Part shown: one piece after another, positions 1-12,323 of the stretch | How positions within the stretch are numbered: the stretch's first letter is position 1 | Layout: each line of letters opens with the position of its first letter | Assembly (NCBI GenBank): GCA_029945375.1 | Contig: CM057057.1 | Location: 1,550,001 to 1,614,000, forward strand | Source: Agaricus subrufescens | Taxonomy: Eukaryota > Basidiomycota > Agaricomycetes > Agaricales > Agaricaceae | Length of the DNA stretch: 64,000 nt | Direction: 5' to 3' | The notes under the pieces: model-generated | Told to the model about the DNA's origin: nothing | The model's input: the letters and a program-made list of their open reading frames with translations, nothing else | The model's database searches: none | Program-made: the position numbers and the translations under genes

Positions 1-850
1 GATGAGCGTTTTACAATGTCCGATGAACAGATGCAGGTAAGGTTATACACGGCGGCAATCCGTTGGGTGGAGACAGATTTCCCCAGTCGTGCAAACCTCT
101 TTGAAAGCATGGCCTGCTTTCGTGTCTTGACGTTACGTTTTACCCAACCCACATTCAGTTTTCCCTATTATAAACTACAAGAGTGCGCCTTTGTAAGTTT
201 CACTAGACTCTATTCTGTCTGGAATACTGAAGCCGCCTTTTAGGATCACTTTCGTGATGAGCTTGTAAAGGCTGGCAAACTGAAGAAATTCCCTCTCCGG
301 GCACTGGATTATACCGCAATCTGCGGACTTGTTCAGTTACAGTTTACAAGTCCTCTTGATTGTGATATCAAGGTTTCGGATCCCTGGAATACGTCGTGCA
401 CGGTGAGCTATAATTCGCAGCAGCTGCTGAGCCTTTGCTGAATCTCAGTGTATCTAGCATGAGAAGGATAAATTAGACGATTTAGACCAGCAGCAAGGAT
501 GGTCCACCACGTTTCAAAGGTGTTATCAACTTAAGTCATTAGTCACTGAGGATGACTCGGACGCTGAAGATGACAAAGACACGAACATATCCCAGTACCC
601 CGTTGCTACTCTTCAGGAAGGTCATCGTCAATGGGTTAACGATCATACTGACCGTCACCCAATCTGTATTCACTGTTCGCCTCGCTTTGAACGACTGTTT
701 ATGGACAACTTAGATTTACATGCTACGGTTTTTGTTGATCGGGGTCAAATGTGCTATGTAGAAGTTTTGTTTGTCGATCTGGATGATGGAGTGTCGGAGT
801 GGAGATACCGATTTTTACACTCTGGACGTCCGAAGAGTCTCGATACATAG
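1..850 (+). CDS. NLR0: NACHT NTPase, 3' part only (cut by window edge)
   Basis: Exons read 1-192, 244-402 and 458-850 (TAG stop). The first segment is the end of the large NACHT exon, starting at the DERF block that follows the helical extension; the NTPase itself lies left of the window. The second segment is the invariant 159-nt exon 4 and the third is the CxxC exon 5 (CIHC, then FVDLDDGVSEWRYRF and the final LHSGRP). The 51-nt intron at 193-243 ends in an in-frame TAG, so splicing is required to reach the conserved end. All joined codons are open. It has Cys-Tyr in QMCYVEV like its right-hand neighbours NLR1 and NLR2, which it resembles most in exon 5 (extra Asp-rich residues before the CxxC). 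Function follows the family: a STAND-type receptor ATPase, role inferred. Confidence 0.85.
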
Positions 851-1524
851 TAGTTGCCTTGTTATTTATATCAACTAGTTCATAATTGTCGTTTGTAGCA
901 ACTAGGCGGATAGGCAGATTGGAGCGAGACAAAAGAGTGTTGTAGTCAACATGTCGGTTTTTGCAATCCAATTATGCAACTTGTATTGAGGGCTCAGATA
1001 TATGTTACCAACGTCACCATAATCGGGTCATGCCCCGAGGATAAAGAAGAAAGACATTGGCGCTTCCCATGTCGTCGACAGAATGCTAGATCTAGCATAT
1101 ATCCACATATTATTATCATTGAGCCAACTTTCGTAGGATGTGCTTGTGGAGTCATACTCTGCCTCTATAATATGTCTCCGGGATAGCGGTAAAACTGATG
1201 GACTAAGAATGACATCGTGAGTGGGAAAGGAGCGAACACGATACCGTAACACTCTTGCGCATATGTACTAACAATAAACAAATGTTGTAGTGGCAGTGAA
1301 TGCCCAGTGACTTGAGAAATATGTGCATACCTGGCATAATTCGAGATATCCTAAGCATAGGGAGATAAGAAGAGGAACGATCATGCAAGGTGGAAGCTGA
1401 CCGGGAATATGACAAGAGAATGTCACACCGGGAACAATTGATAGGCGCCTTGGGTCGGTGACAAACGAGGCATGATCTCGTGTTGTTTGCGATCACTCGT
1501 GGCATCCATTCTCAGCCTTTAACC
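851..1524. other. Intergenic, NLR0 to NLR1
   Basis: No gene seen. It contains the 3' flank of NLR0 and the promoter side of NLR1, including the conserved TGATAGGCGCC element at 1439-1449. Small reading frames on both strands here show no family resemblance. Confidence 0.6.
1439..1449 (+). promoter_or_regulatory. TGATAGGCGCC upstream element of NLR1
   Basis: The 11-mer TGATAGGCGCC lies 86 bp before the NLR1 ATG. The same string or a one-base variant occurs upstream of NLR2 (4910), NLR3 (8301), NLR7 (23727), NLR8 (27516) and NLR10 (36537). Repeated placement suggests either a promoter element or simply shared descent of the flanks; the sequence alone does not decide. Confidence 0.45.
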
Positions 1525-4220
1525 ATGTCCACCAAATCCCGAGTCTCTTCTTGGTTCTCTCGCCGCTTCAAGAATCGTGACTCTCCTCCGTTTTCTCCTT
1601 CGTCTCCCGCTACTCCTTTTGATCAACGTGCTAGTACGCTGAGCGATAGTACAGATACACCCAACTCGAACGCATCATCAAGCGTGTTTCCTTCGGCTCA
1701 GAACTCTCCTTCTCATCGGCATGCTCTCTTTACCGGTGACAATACGGACACATCAGATGTATCCCAACTCCTGCAAGGCCAAGCATCAACATACCGAGGA
1801 CCTGGCGTGAGTGTCGTGATCAATTCTGAGTACCCACTCACAGTAGCTTTACCAGCATACGTTCGGTGGAGCCCACCATTTTGTGATGAAGGATCCCGTG
1901 TTTAATGATTACACTGCTTCCACGGACACCTGTAAGAAATGTCTATTTCATGATGCTTGTACTTACCACTCTCTACTAGTCATGGAGAAACTACTACAAG
2001 AGACGATAATTGGAGCTGAGTTTGATTCTTCCGCCCGTGATCCGCCCCCTCGGTGTCACCCCGGAACACGCCTAGCCATCATACAACGTTGCTTGGACTT
2101 TATTGAAAAGTGTCATGACGAGGAAAAACTGCGTTGGGTGGTCGGTCCTGCTGGAGTTGGGAAGTCGGCGGTCTTGCAGATGGTCACCGAAACGGCCCCC
2201 GATAACATCATCTTTGCCTCAATCTTCTTTTCCATCAATGGACGTAGCGATGGAAAGAAGACAATCATTACCATCGCCTATCAACTGGCCGTCAGATGTA
2301 AGCCATACTGCCGCTTCATCCGGGATCAGATCAGCCATGATCCGTCTCTCCTTCGCAAATCACTGTCGGTACAGTTCAACAAGTTTATTGTTGAACCATT
2401 TATACTCAAACGCGTCTTCGAGCCATCTCGCCGATTCCTAGTGGTCATTGATGGCCTCGACGAGTGCGACAACCCCCTCACTCAGCGAATGCTTCTTGAG
2501 GTGATCTCAAGTTTCTGCATTAAATACGCTTCCTCTCCCATCGCATGGATTGTCGCCAGCCGCCCAGAGCCACACATCACCGCATTTTTCGACAGGGCTG
2601 AAGTCAAACCGGTATACACCAGGGAGGAGATCCAGGTAGATACAGATGAAGCGTGCCAAGAAGTTCAACAGTATCTCCGTGCCGAGCTGACGAAGATCAA
2701 ACTGGAATATGCTACGCTCAGGCTCAAGCGGGAGTGGCCCTTGGAACATGAATTTACCAAAATTGCCGCATCTGCCGGAGGGCTGTTCGCATATGCATCT
2801 ACGGTAGTCCGATATATAGCTGATTCTACCCATGGAGGACCGGCGGCTCAACTCCGTCGTGTGCTTGAAATCATTGACGCTAGTGCGAAAGATAATGCCG
2901 CAGGAAGGGATCATCCAATGGATCGACTTGACGCGTTGTACAAGAGGATCCTTTCTAACGTCCCGGATGATGTCATGGTTAACACCAGAAAACTGCTACT
3001 CCTGGGTTCTGATCTTGATTTCCAATCCGCAGAGTTTCGCATGAGGTGCAATGCACTCAGGTTGACGGAGGACGATGCATATGATGCCCTACGTCCTCTA
3101 CATGCTGTTATGAAGATCCCCGCGCCTGACAAAGCCGATGATAGCCTTTCATCTTATCACAAATCATTCGATGATTTCCTACGAGACCTCAAGCGATCTG
3201 GTTTTTCTCATGACTTTAACTCTGAATGTTCCCAACTCAACGATCTCGTTTCATTGAAAATCATGGAAGAGCTTCAAGATGGCTCGGATGACGTGGTCAA
3301 TGATGCAGATATCAAGCTCTGGGCGGGCGCCATGACGGGTCACTGTAAAAGTATTTCACTTTCGTGGCCTAGTGATGAGCGTTTTGGAGTCAACGATGAA
3401 GAGATGCGGACCAAGTTGTACATAGCGGCCTTCCGTCAGTTAGTGATAAGCTTCCGTGATAATCGCTCTCTTGTTAAGAGTATATCCTGCTTTCATGCAT
3501 TGACGACACATTTCACTATGCCTACGCGAAATTTTCCATTCACTCAATTTCAAGAGTGCGCTTTTGTAAGTTCACCTAGGCTTTACACTAATCTTCAATA
3601 CTGAAATATCCCATCAGGATCGTTTTCGTGATGAACTCACAAAGCTTGGTGAGTTGAAGCAAGTACCTCTTCACACATTGCATTATGCCGCGATCTGTGG
3701 AGACGTCACGTTACGGGTTACAAGCCCCACACGAAGTAACACTGATGCTTCTGGTCGCTTGCATTCATCTTGCAAGGTGAGTCCAGGTTTCAGTCATTGT
3801 TCAACCTTTACTGAATCTAGGGTTATGTAGCATGCAGAGATGGAATTAGACGATTTTGAACAGCGCCAAGGATGGTCGACCACATTTCCAAGGTGTTATA
3901 GGATTGACCCGGATACTGGAGATAGCTCGAGCACTAAAGATAACGGGAGTACAGAGACCTCCCAGTTCCCCCTCGCAATCCTTCAACAAGGTCATCGTCA
4001 ATGGGCTATCCACAATACTGACCCTGACGCAGCCTGCGTTCACTGCTCGTATCGCCTTGAACGTCTTTTTGTGGACAACTCAGATCTACTTGCTACTGTT
4101 TTTGTTGACCGGACTCAAATGTGCTATGTAGAAGTGTCGTTTGTCGACCCAGATGATGGGGTGTCGGAGTGGAGATACCGATTTTTACACTCCGGACGTC
4201 CGAGTAGTCTCTATGCGTAG
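1525..4220 (+). CDS. NLR1: NACHT NTPase, complete five-exon copy (830 aa)
   Basis: Exons 1525-1806, 1856-1931, 1980-3565, 3618-3776 and 3831-4220 join to 831 codons. The start is the ATG of a conserved MSTKSRVSSWFSRRFKNR opening; exon 1 is short (94 codons, Ser/Pro-rich). Exon 2 has the class A motif (FGGAHHFVMKDPVF). The NTPase has Walker A GPAGVGKS at about 175-182, Walker B FLVVIDGLDECD about 97 residues later and the sensor-like ASRPEPHI. The helical extension ends at residue 648, exon 4 spans 649-701 and exon 5 spans 702-830 with CVHC and FVDPDDGVSEWRYRF. Intron 3 is 52 nt here, so it must be spliced to keep frame. Known for the family: NACHT proteins are ATP-driven oligomerising receptors; ligand and output of this copy are unknown. 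Confidence 0.88.
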
Positions 4221-4491
4221 CATTCGCCTTATTGATTGTAGTAGTAATTCATAAACCATTCTTTGTTTAGCTGAAGGCAGATGGGAGCGAGAAAATGTGG
4301 TTTGAGAGTGAACATACTGATTTTGCACTCCAGATCTGCGACCAGTAATACAGGCCTATTCATATACTTAATATGACTGGGAAACGCCTCCGGGATAATA
4401 TATAACCGAGTGTCCAAGAGTATTTATGATCACCTTACGCGCGAAATAGTAATGAGAAGACAAATGCTGTAAATTTAGATGACGAGATTCC

Positions 4492-4509
4492 AGTAATTCC
4501 GGAATTACT
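4492..4509. repeat. Perfect 18-bp palindrome
   Basis: AGTAATTCCGGAATTACT equals its own reverse complement. A decayed relative sits near 8096-8112 in the next intergenic region (CCAGAATTACTACTTACC), so the surrounding flank was duplicated with the gene. Function unknown. Confidence 0.6.
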
Positions 4510-4909
4510 CAAAGCTGCTGCTCTGCGAGATCCTAAGAACGAATTGGCACTTTCCATACTTCAACATATATCTCCTCATATCTCCTTGACTTAGCGAAAT
4601 AAGGTTGAGAGTAGTCAATGAACAATCGTCAGGGTATTGATGACCTGAACAAGGTATATCTCACTGGGGGTATCAAACACAAGAGGATCTGCCGCTGCCG
4701 AAAACGCCATTAGACTCATAACTGTGAAGCCAGAGAGGGACTCTGAGTCGAGAGTCATTGGGGTGGCCAGATCTGACCGACGAACTAGCTGGCCTGTTTA
4801 TTCTGGAATGGTCTGCGGTAGTGGAAGACCAAGTTGAAACGCCAGGAGATTGCGTGATGTTCTGTTTATTGGAGGGAAAAAGTCTGATTGGTGGAATCAA
4901 ATGATGGAG

Positions 4910-4976
4910 TGATAGGCGCTCAGAGACAGCATGCGAATTCGAAGCATGGCCCTTTGCTCCTCCCTCGTTATTGGCC
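4910..4976 (+). promoter_or_regulatory. NLR2 promoter-proximal conserved block
   Basis: TGATAGGCGC is followed by GAATTCGAA and GGCCCTTTGCTCCT, ending directly at GCC-ATG. The same order is found at 8301-8367 before NLR3, including the ATTGGCCATGCC start context. This differs from the TATA-type block used by NLR4 and later copies. Confidence 0.5.
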
Positions 4977-7843
4977 ATGCCCCCCAAATCTCGCGTCTCT
5001 GCTTGGTTTGCCCGCCGCTTCAAGAAACGTGACTCTTCTCCTCCATCTCGCTCGTCTGGCAATAGTACAGCATCACTAGACGCACATAGCTCCCATCTGC
5101 CATCGAGCATCTCTCCAAACCCTCATTCTCAACAGCATCCCCTTTTACTCGCCGGTGATACCGATTTGTTGGACATACCGAGTGACTATCCACATACGGA
5201 GCCCTCCCCTTCCTCCTCTCCTCGCCCTCCCTCAATTTCAAACACCTCCCCGGCTTACGCTGCAAACAGCGCGGGTGTTAGTCCCATCCCCAGCCCACAG
5301 CATCCACCCCATCACCTAGATGATTCGGCCTGTCACAACAACTTGCCTACGAACCCTGCGCCCATCGCTCCACCACAGCTCCCGCAAGCACAAGCACCGA
5401 CGTTTCAAGGACCAAGTGTGAGTGTTGTGATTAACTCGAAGCATTTTCTCACTATATCTGCCCTAGCATGCGTTTGGTGGAGCCCACAACTTTGTGATGA
5501 ATAATCCCGTGTTTAGCGACTACACTACCTCTACAGACACATGTAAGAAATGTCTGTATTGAAAAGCTTATACTTACTGTTTGCCCAAACAGTCATGGAG
5601 AAACTACTGCAAGAGACAATAATCGGAGCCGAATTTGACTCTTCCGCTCGCGACCCTCCCCCTCGGTGTCATCCCGGAACACGCCTAGCCATTATAGAAC
5701 GTTGCCGGGACTTTGTCCTCCGGTGTTATGACGAAGAAAAACTGCGATGGGTCGTTGGTCCCGCTGGAGTGGGCAAGTCGGCGGTCTTGCAGATGGTCAC
5801 AGAAACCGCGCCCGATAACATCATATTTGCCTCAATCTTCTTTTCCGTCAACGGACGTAGCGATGGAAAGAAGATGATCATTACCATCGCCTATCAGCTA
5901 GCCGTCAAATGTGGGCCGTATCGACAATTCGTCCGGGATCAGATCAGCCTCGATCCGTCTCTCCTGCGCAAATCACTCTCAGTACAATTCAAGAAGTTTA
6001 TTGTTGAACCATTCATGACCAAGCGCATCTTCGAGCCCTCCTGTCGGTTCCTAGTGGTCATTGATGGCCTTGACGAGTGTGACGACCCTCTCACTCAACA
6101 AGGGCTTCTCGAACTGATCACAAGTTTCTGCATCACATACCCTGCATCTCCTATCGCATGGCTTGTCGCCAGTCGCCCAGAGCCTCACATTACGTCGTTC
6201 TTTGACAATCCTGGAGTTCAAGGAGCATATACGAAGGAGCAAATGGAGATAGACTCTGATGAAGCATGTGAGGACGTTCAACGCTACCTCCGTGAGGAAC
6301 TAGGGAGGATTAAACTCGCGCACCCTACGCTTAAGTACAAGCGAGAATGGCCGTTGGAGCATGAATTCACCAAGATTGCTTCATCTGCTGGTGGGCTTTT
6401 TGCGTATGCTGCAACTGTGGTTCGATATATAGGCGATCGTACTCATGGAGGTCCGGCCGCTCACCTCCGTCGCGTACTCGAAATCATCGACGCTAGCGCA
6501 AAGGAGAATGTGTTAGGAAGGGATCATCCGATGGCGCAATTGGACGCGCTGTATAAGAGGATCCTTTCCAATGTCCCGGATGATGTCATGATCAACACGA
6601 AAAAACTATTGCTTATGTGTTCTGGATCGCTGTCAGGTTTTTATGATAGTGGGTTTCGCGGGTTGTGCAACGCACTGGAGTTGACAGAGGAAGATGCATA
6701 CGATGCCGCTTGCTATCTCCACGCTGTTTTGAAGATCCCCGAACCTGACAATGCTGATGATGTTGAACTCTCATACTATCACAAATCATTCGGCGATTTC
6801 CTATCGGACTTCGAACGATCTGGATTTGCTCGCGACTTTAATACCGAAAGTCTTCAACTCATTGATCACGCTTCATTAAAAATTCTGGAAGAGGTTCAAC
6901 GTGGTCCTGATGACGGCGCGCCTCGTGGTGTAGACATTGAAATTTGGCGTGGTCTCTTGAAAAGTCACTGGAACAACATTCCCCTTTCGTGGCCTAATGA
7001 TGAGCGTTTTAGCATACCCGATGAAAAGATGCGGATCGAGTTGTACAAAACAGCACTCAGTTGGGTACTGATAACATTCTCCGGTGATAAAAACCTCTTC
7101 GAGAGTATATCCTGCTTCCATATCTTGACATCGCGTTTCACTATTCCTACCTTTACTTTTCCCTTCTATAAGCTCCAAGAATGCGCCTTTGTAAGTTCTA
7201 CTATACTTGATACTGTCTCCAATACTGAACCCTCCTATCAGGATCGCTTTCGCAATGAACTTGGAAAACTTGGCAAACTCAAAGAATTGCCTCTCCAGGC
7301 ACTTGATTATTCCGCTATCTGTGGACTTGTTCAGTTACGGTTTACAAGTCCTAGCGAACGTGATATTAAGGTCTCCGATTCCTTGCACCCGTCTTGCAAG
7401 GTAAGTTATAATTCAGACATTGCCGAGCACTTACTAAATATTAGTATATATAGCATACAAAAGAAATATTGGACAATTTAGGCCAGCGACAAGGTTATTC
7501 AACAGAATTTCAGAGGTGTTATCGAGTTGGTTCGGGTACTGGAGATAACTCGAACACTGAAGATGACGACAATACAGAAGTCCCCCAGTTCCCCATTGCC
7601 ACGCTTCAACAAGATCATCAAGAATGGGTTAACGATCATACTGAACTTGAAGCGGCCTGCGTTCACTGTTCGCATCGCCTTGAACATCTTTTCCTAGACT
7701 ACTCTGATTTACTTGCTACAGTGTTTGTTGATCGGACTCAAATGTGCTATGTAGAAGTGTCGTTTGTTGATCCAGAAGATGAGGTGTCGGAGTGGAGATA
7801 CCGATTTTTACACTCTGGATATCCGAGTGGTTTTGACACGTAG
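4977..7843 (+). CDS. NLR2: NACHT NTPase, complete five-exon copy (887 aa)
   Basis: Exons 4977-5417, 5467-5542, 5593-7190, 7242-7400 and 7454-7843 join to 888 codons. The ATG opens MPPKSRVSAWFARRFKKR; the next 120 residues are Ser/Pro/His-rich. Exon 2 is class A (FGGAHNFVMNNPVF). Walker A GPAGVGKS lies at about 228-235, Walker B is FLVVIDGLDECD, and the sensor-like motif is ASRPEPHI. Exon 3 is the longest of the array (1598 nt) because of small insertions in the post-NACHT helical part (SGSLSGFYDSGF region). Exon 4 spans 706-758; exon 5 (759-887) has CVHC. Exon 5 begins HTKEILDNLGQRQG. The 51-nt intron 3 is open in frame. It is closest to NLR1 in exon 2 and in the Asp/Thr-rich start of exon 5. 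Confidence 0.88.
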
Positions 7844-8367
7844 TATTTACCTTGTTACTTGTATTATTAGTTCATAATTCTTTTAACACTCGGCTGACAG
7901 GCAGATTGGCGTAAGGCGATGGAGTGTTGACGTGACCTTGTCAACCTCTATGATATGCGTCTGGGATAAAGAAACTACTACTAGGGACTGAGAATGTCGT
8001 TGGCAGTGAGAAAGGCGAGGACATGATAATAAAACACCAGCTGAGTCACAAATGCTAACGCATACATAGTAATACTAGAAGAATACGGATCATTGACTCC
8101 AGAATTACTACTTACCGGCTGTACTACGAGACCATAAATATGACGCGGTGGGAATAATGGAGATCATGCGAACTGCTGGGTGAGAGATCAAGTAACCAAG
8201 GAGGATTCATCTAAAAAGCGTACTCACTGTTTGGTACAATCAATAGGCACACGGTGTTGAGTTCGCGCTGAGAGAAGTCATCAGTGGATAAATGATGGAC
8301 TGATAGGCGCCCTAACACAACATGTGAATTCGAAATAAGGCCCTTTGCTCCTTCCTTGCCATTGGCC
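7844..8367. other. Intergenic, NLR2 to NLR3
   Basis: No gene seen. The right end carries the TGATAGGCGCC element (8301-8311) and the block shared with the NLR2 promoter; the middle has a decayed version of the palindrome region near 4500. Confidence 0.6.
8301..8367 (+). promoter_or_regulatory. NLR3 promoter-proximal conserved block
   Basis: TGATAGGCGCC at 8301-8311, GAATTCGAA and GGCCCTTTGCTCCT match the NLR2 upstream block nearly base for base, with the ATG 57 bp after the 11-mer. Confidence 0.5.
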
Positions 8368-11205
8368 ATGCCACCCAAATCTCGCGTCTCTGCTTGGCTT
8401 TCCAGCCGCTTTAAGAAACGTGGCTCTTCCTCAGTCTTTCCTCCGCCTGGCTTGCCTGGACATAGTACAGGACCACTAGACGCACCTGGCTCCGATCGCC
8501 TATCCCCAGATTCTCCTTCTCAACAGCACACTCTCTTATCTACCAGCAGCAAGACAGACGTTTTGGACGTACCAAGGGAGAATGCACATACAAAGTTCTC
8601 CCCTCCTTCCTCCCCTCGCCCGCCCTCAAGCACCTCCCCCGCTTACGCTGCAAACAGTGCAAGCCTTGGTCCCACCCCAAGCCCCCAGCGTTCTATCCAT
8701 TGTCTAAAAGATCCATCTTGTAGGGATCTTGAGCCCCTTGCACTACCACACCCCCTGCAAACACGCCTACTAGCTTCGCAAGGACCAAGTGTGAGCGTTG
8801 TTTAACGTGTTCAATTTAAGACACACTCTTACAAACACTTTGCCAGCATATGTTCAACAGCGCTCACAACGTCACTGTGAACGACTCTGTATTTATCGAG
8901 AGCAAAACTACTGCAGATAACTGTGAGCACCGTGCAAATTGCAACGCCAAGACTTACTGATGTCTCCACTAGTCATGGAGAAGCTTCTACAGGAGACGAT
9001 AATTGGAGCAGAGTTTGACTCCTCCGTCCGTCATCCTCCGCCTCGATGTCACCCAGGAACACGCCTAGCGATTATACAGCGGTGCCTTGACTTCATCAAC
9101 CAATGCAGCGATGAAGGAAAGTTGCGTTGGGTCGTTGGTCCCGCTGGCGTTGGGAAGTCAGCAATCATGCAGATGGTCACCGAAACGGCGCTGGATAACG
9201 TCATCTTTGCCTCCATCTTCCTTTCCATCAATGGGCGCAGCGATGGAAGGAAGATTCTCGTTACAATTGCCTATCAGCTCGCTGTTAAATGTGGACCCTA
9301 TCGCCAATTCATCCGGGATCAGATCAACCGTGACCCGTCTCTCCTTGGGAAATCATTACCGGCACAGTTCAACAAGTTTATTGTTGAACCGTTCATGTTT
9401 GGACGTCTCTTCGAGCCTTCTCGTCAGTTCCTGATCGTCATTGATGGTCTCGACGAGTGCGACGACCCACTTATTCAACGAAATCTCCTTGAACTGATCA
9501 CGGAATACTGCACCAAACACCCTACCTCTCCCATTGCGTGGATCATTGCCAGTCGGCCTGAGCCGCAGATTACTTTGTTTTTTGACAAGGCCGAAGTCAA
9601 ACAGATATGCTCTAAGGAGCAGATCGAGATAGACTCTGATGAAGCGTGCGAAGAGGTGCAACGATATCTTCGTGACGAGCTGAAGAAGATCAAAGTCGAA
9701 CATCCTACACTCAGATACAAGCGAGAGTGGCCATTAGAGCACGAATTCACCAAAATTGCGTCAGCGGCGGGAGGATTGTTTGCGTATGCTGCAACTGTCA
9801 TCCGATATATAGGCGATCGTACCCATGGGGGCCCAGCTGCTCAGCTCCGTCGTGTACTCGAAGTCATTGATACTAGCCCTAAGGACGATGTAGCAGGGAG
9901 GAATCATCCAATGGATCGGCTCGATGCATTGTACAAGAGAATCCTTTCGAATGTCCCAGATAATGTCATCGTCACCACCAGAAAACTTCTACTGATGAGT
10001 TCAGGGAACGATTTTCAATATGCCGGATTCCGCGGGATGTGTAATGCACTAGAGTTGACGGAGGAGGACGCCTATGATGCCATTGGTCATCTCCATGCTG
10101 TCATGAAAATTCCCGAACCGGATCAAGCCGATGCCCAACTCTCATATTATCACAAATCTTTTGGCGACTTTCTATCCGACTCTGAACGGTCTGGATTTTC
10201 GCATGACTTTAACTCGGAGATTTATAAACTCTGTGATCGCATCTCGTTGAGAATCATCGACGAGCTTCAAGACGACTGTGCTGATGGTGGAGCTGGTGGT
10301 GAAGATATTGAGCTCTGGTCCGGTCTCATGAACGGTCAAGGTCTTAACATTTCCCTTTCGTGGCCCGCTGATGAACGCTTTGACAAAACTGATGAGAGTA
10401 TGCGGATCACCTTATACACTGCAGTAATCCGTTGGGTAGAGATTATGTTCCCTAATCGTGATAGCCTTTTCGGAAACATATCCTGTTTTCATGCTCTGAC
10501 GAAACGTTTCACTACACCTACATTTAGCTTTCCTTTTCATAAACTGCGGGAGAGTGCTTTTGTGAGTTTCACTAGGCTTTGTACTATTTCGAATGCTGAG
10601 GTCTCCCATCAGGACCAATTTCGCCAGGACCTCACAAAACTTGGCAAGTTGAAGCGAGTGCCTCTGAGAGCACTTGATTATGCGGCAGTCTGCGGAGACG
10701 TTTCGTTACGATTTACGAACCATACTGGAAACAATATTAAACGCTCAGATCTCTGGCATTTGCCTTGTGAGGTGAGCTATGACCTAGTCATCGTCGAGAC
10801 CCTATTGAAGCTCAGCCAATGTAGCATGAAAAAGAGGAGTTTGATGATACGACACAGCGGCAGGGGTGGTCAACAAAGTTTCAAAGATATCTTTCGCATA
10901 ATTCGGGCACTGAAGAAGACGAAGATACAGACATCCCCCAATTTCATACAACTAGGCATCAACAAGCTCATCAAGAATGGGTTAACACCCGTGCCAAGAG
11001 TTCTCGACGTGCCGCTGCGTGCATTCACTGCTCGCGACTTTTTGCACGCCACTTTGTGAATAATCCAGACCTGCATGTGTTTGTTTTCGTGGATTCGACT
11101 TTGATGTCCTATGTAGAAGCCTCGTTTGTCGACCCAGATGATGGGGTGTCTGAATGGAGATACCGGTTTTTACATTCCGGACCTCCGACTAGTCTTAATG
11201 TGTAG
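8368..11205 (+). CDS. NLR3: NACHT NTPase, complete five-exon copy (875 aa)
   Basis: Exons 8368-8790, 8847-8922, 8973-10561, 10613-10771 and 10825-11205 join to 876 codons. The start is MPPKSRVSAWLSSRFKKR. Exon 2 (MFNSAHNVTVNDSVFIES) belongs to class B and so links this gene to NLR6-NLR10, although its exon 1 and promoter match NLR2; the copy may be a recombinant. Walker A GPAGVGKS lies at about 222-229, Walker B is FLIVIDGLDECD, and the sensor-like motif is ASRPEPQI. The donor of intron 3 is GTGAGT rather than GTAAGT; the intron is 51 nt and open. Exon 5 (750-875) has CIHC but is divergent after it (HVFVFVDSTLMSYVEASF), making it the least typical C-terminus of the left arm. Confidence 0.87.
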
Positions 11206-12082
11206 TTTCACCTTGTTACTAACTCTTTATAATGATAGAGTGCCGGAGCGAAGATACTATTTTTTGTATGTAAGAAATTCATCTTGTGTTGAGTAGCATG
11301 TACTGTGCTAGTGTTACCGCTCATTGAGTCTTGTTTTTAAATTTAAGACTTACGTGGATTTTTAAGGACTCCCATTCTTCCTCCAACGTCATCCTACTAG
11401 AAACTCAAATGACACTAGCCCGGATCAGAGAACATTCTAATACAATGAGGGTAGATACCTCAGGTTGGATGTTAACTTATATATGTCACCCTGCATACAA
11501 GTAGACTGCCGGCTGATTACAACATTGTCGGTTATTTCTACCCATTTTAGATCACTGTGTTGCAGCGCAGTGGATTGCAGGTAAAAAGGGGCGGAACAAA
11601 GATAAATTAAGAATTAAGGTATGGGTGAGGGCCTATCTATATTCACGAAGATTTCTTAACTGATGAAGGATATAGCTCATGAACAGCGAGAAGAAGTAGA
11701 GACAGAGGGCGCAAGGCGGAAAGAAAATACGAAAAGCTCGACAGCATCATCGAGATAGAGTTACCGGTGATCTCCAAGCCGACTGCAGCCGAACAGCCTC
11801 GCAAATGATGACAAAGCCGGCGGAAGATATTTTATGTCACCGTCCATCCAGTTTTGTCCAACTTGTGCGGCCTCTGCAAGAATTGGTTTACTTGTGTTCT
11901 ACGCAATATACATGCTAGCAGATGCTCATCAATTTGAACAACAGGAGGAGCCTTGAGATGGCTACATTCCATGTATTGATGAATCAATGAAATGACACGT
12001 AGCAGATTGTCGTGATAGAGAGTGGGATGTGATAGTCACCTCATGTTGTCTGTCATGCCGTTAGAGTCCTGTCCTCGTGGTC

Positions 12083-12110
12083 TTGTTTGTACGCTTGTTT
12101 ACCATCTGCC
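12083..12110 (+). promoter_or_regulatory. TTTACCATC distal element of NLR4
   Basis: TTGTTTGT followed closely by TTGTTTACCATCTGCC, about 215-240 bp before the ATG. The arrangement TTTGTTTG...TTTACCATC recurs before NLR5 and, reversed, before NLR11 (near 47030-47060) and NLR14 (near 59120). The core TGTTTAC matches the general forkhead-type site, which is only a suggestion. Confidence 0.4.
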
Positions 12111-12237
12111 TTTGACATAACTCTTACTTCGTTTGCAGGCCAAGTGAAAACAGTCATCCTGTTCTGAGCTTGGGTGTTGCTTAAATACAGCCGAATCGCT
12201 GACATTCTCGTTGCAGCTACACAGAACCCTAATGTCA

Positions 12238-12310
12238 AGTATGGCTGTGACATTCTTCGGACTTTTGATGGCCACATATAGGTGGGATCACTCTTCCCAC
12301 TCTTCTTCCT
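12238..12310 (+). promoter_or_regulatory. NLR4 core promoter block
   Basis: Contains ATGGCTGTGACATTC, TTTTGATGGCC, a TATA-like CACATATAG and GGGATCAC, ending in a pyrimidine-rich CCACTCTTCTTCC run before the ATG. The same order occurs upstream of NLR5 to NLR14. Confidence 0.6.
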
Positions 12311-12323
12311 CACGCCTTTTTGT

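Larger units (their letters stand above)
4221..4976. other. Intergenic, NLR1 to NLR2
   Basis: No gene seen. It holds an 18-bp perfect palindrome at 4492-4509 and, before NLR2, TGATAGGCGC (4910-4919) and a GAATTCGAA...GGCCCTTTGCTCCT block shared with the NLR3 flank. Confidence 0.6.
11206..12323. other. Long intergenic stretch, NLR3 to NLR4
   Basis: About 1.1 kb without a supportable gene. No SNO1 or ENGase fragment was recognised, unlike later spacers. The right end holds the upstream elements of NLR4. It marks the change from the MPPKSR-type promoters (NLR2, NLR3) to the TATA-type promoters (NLR4 onward). Confidence 0.55.

Noticed and set aside
9356..9703. Recurrent minus-strand frames opposite NACHT exon 3 (seen in most copies)
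   Set aside because: They recur only because the exon recurs; the sense strand carries Walker A/B motifs and intact splice sites.
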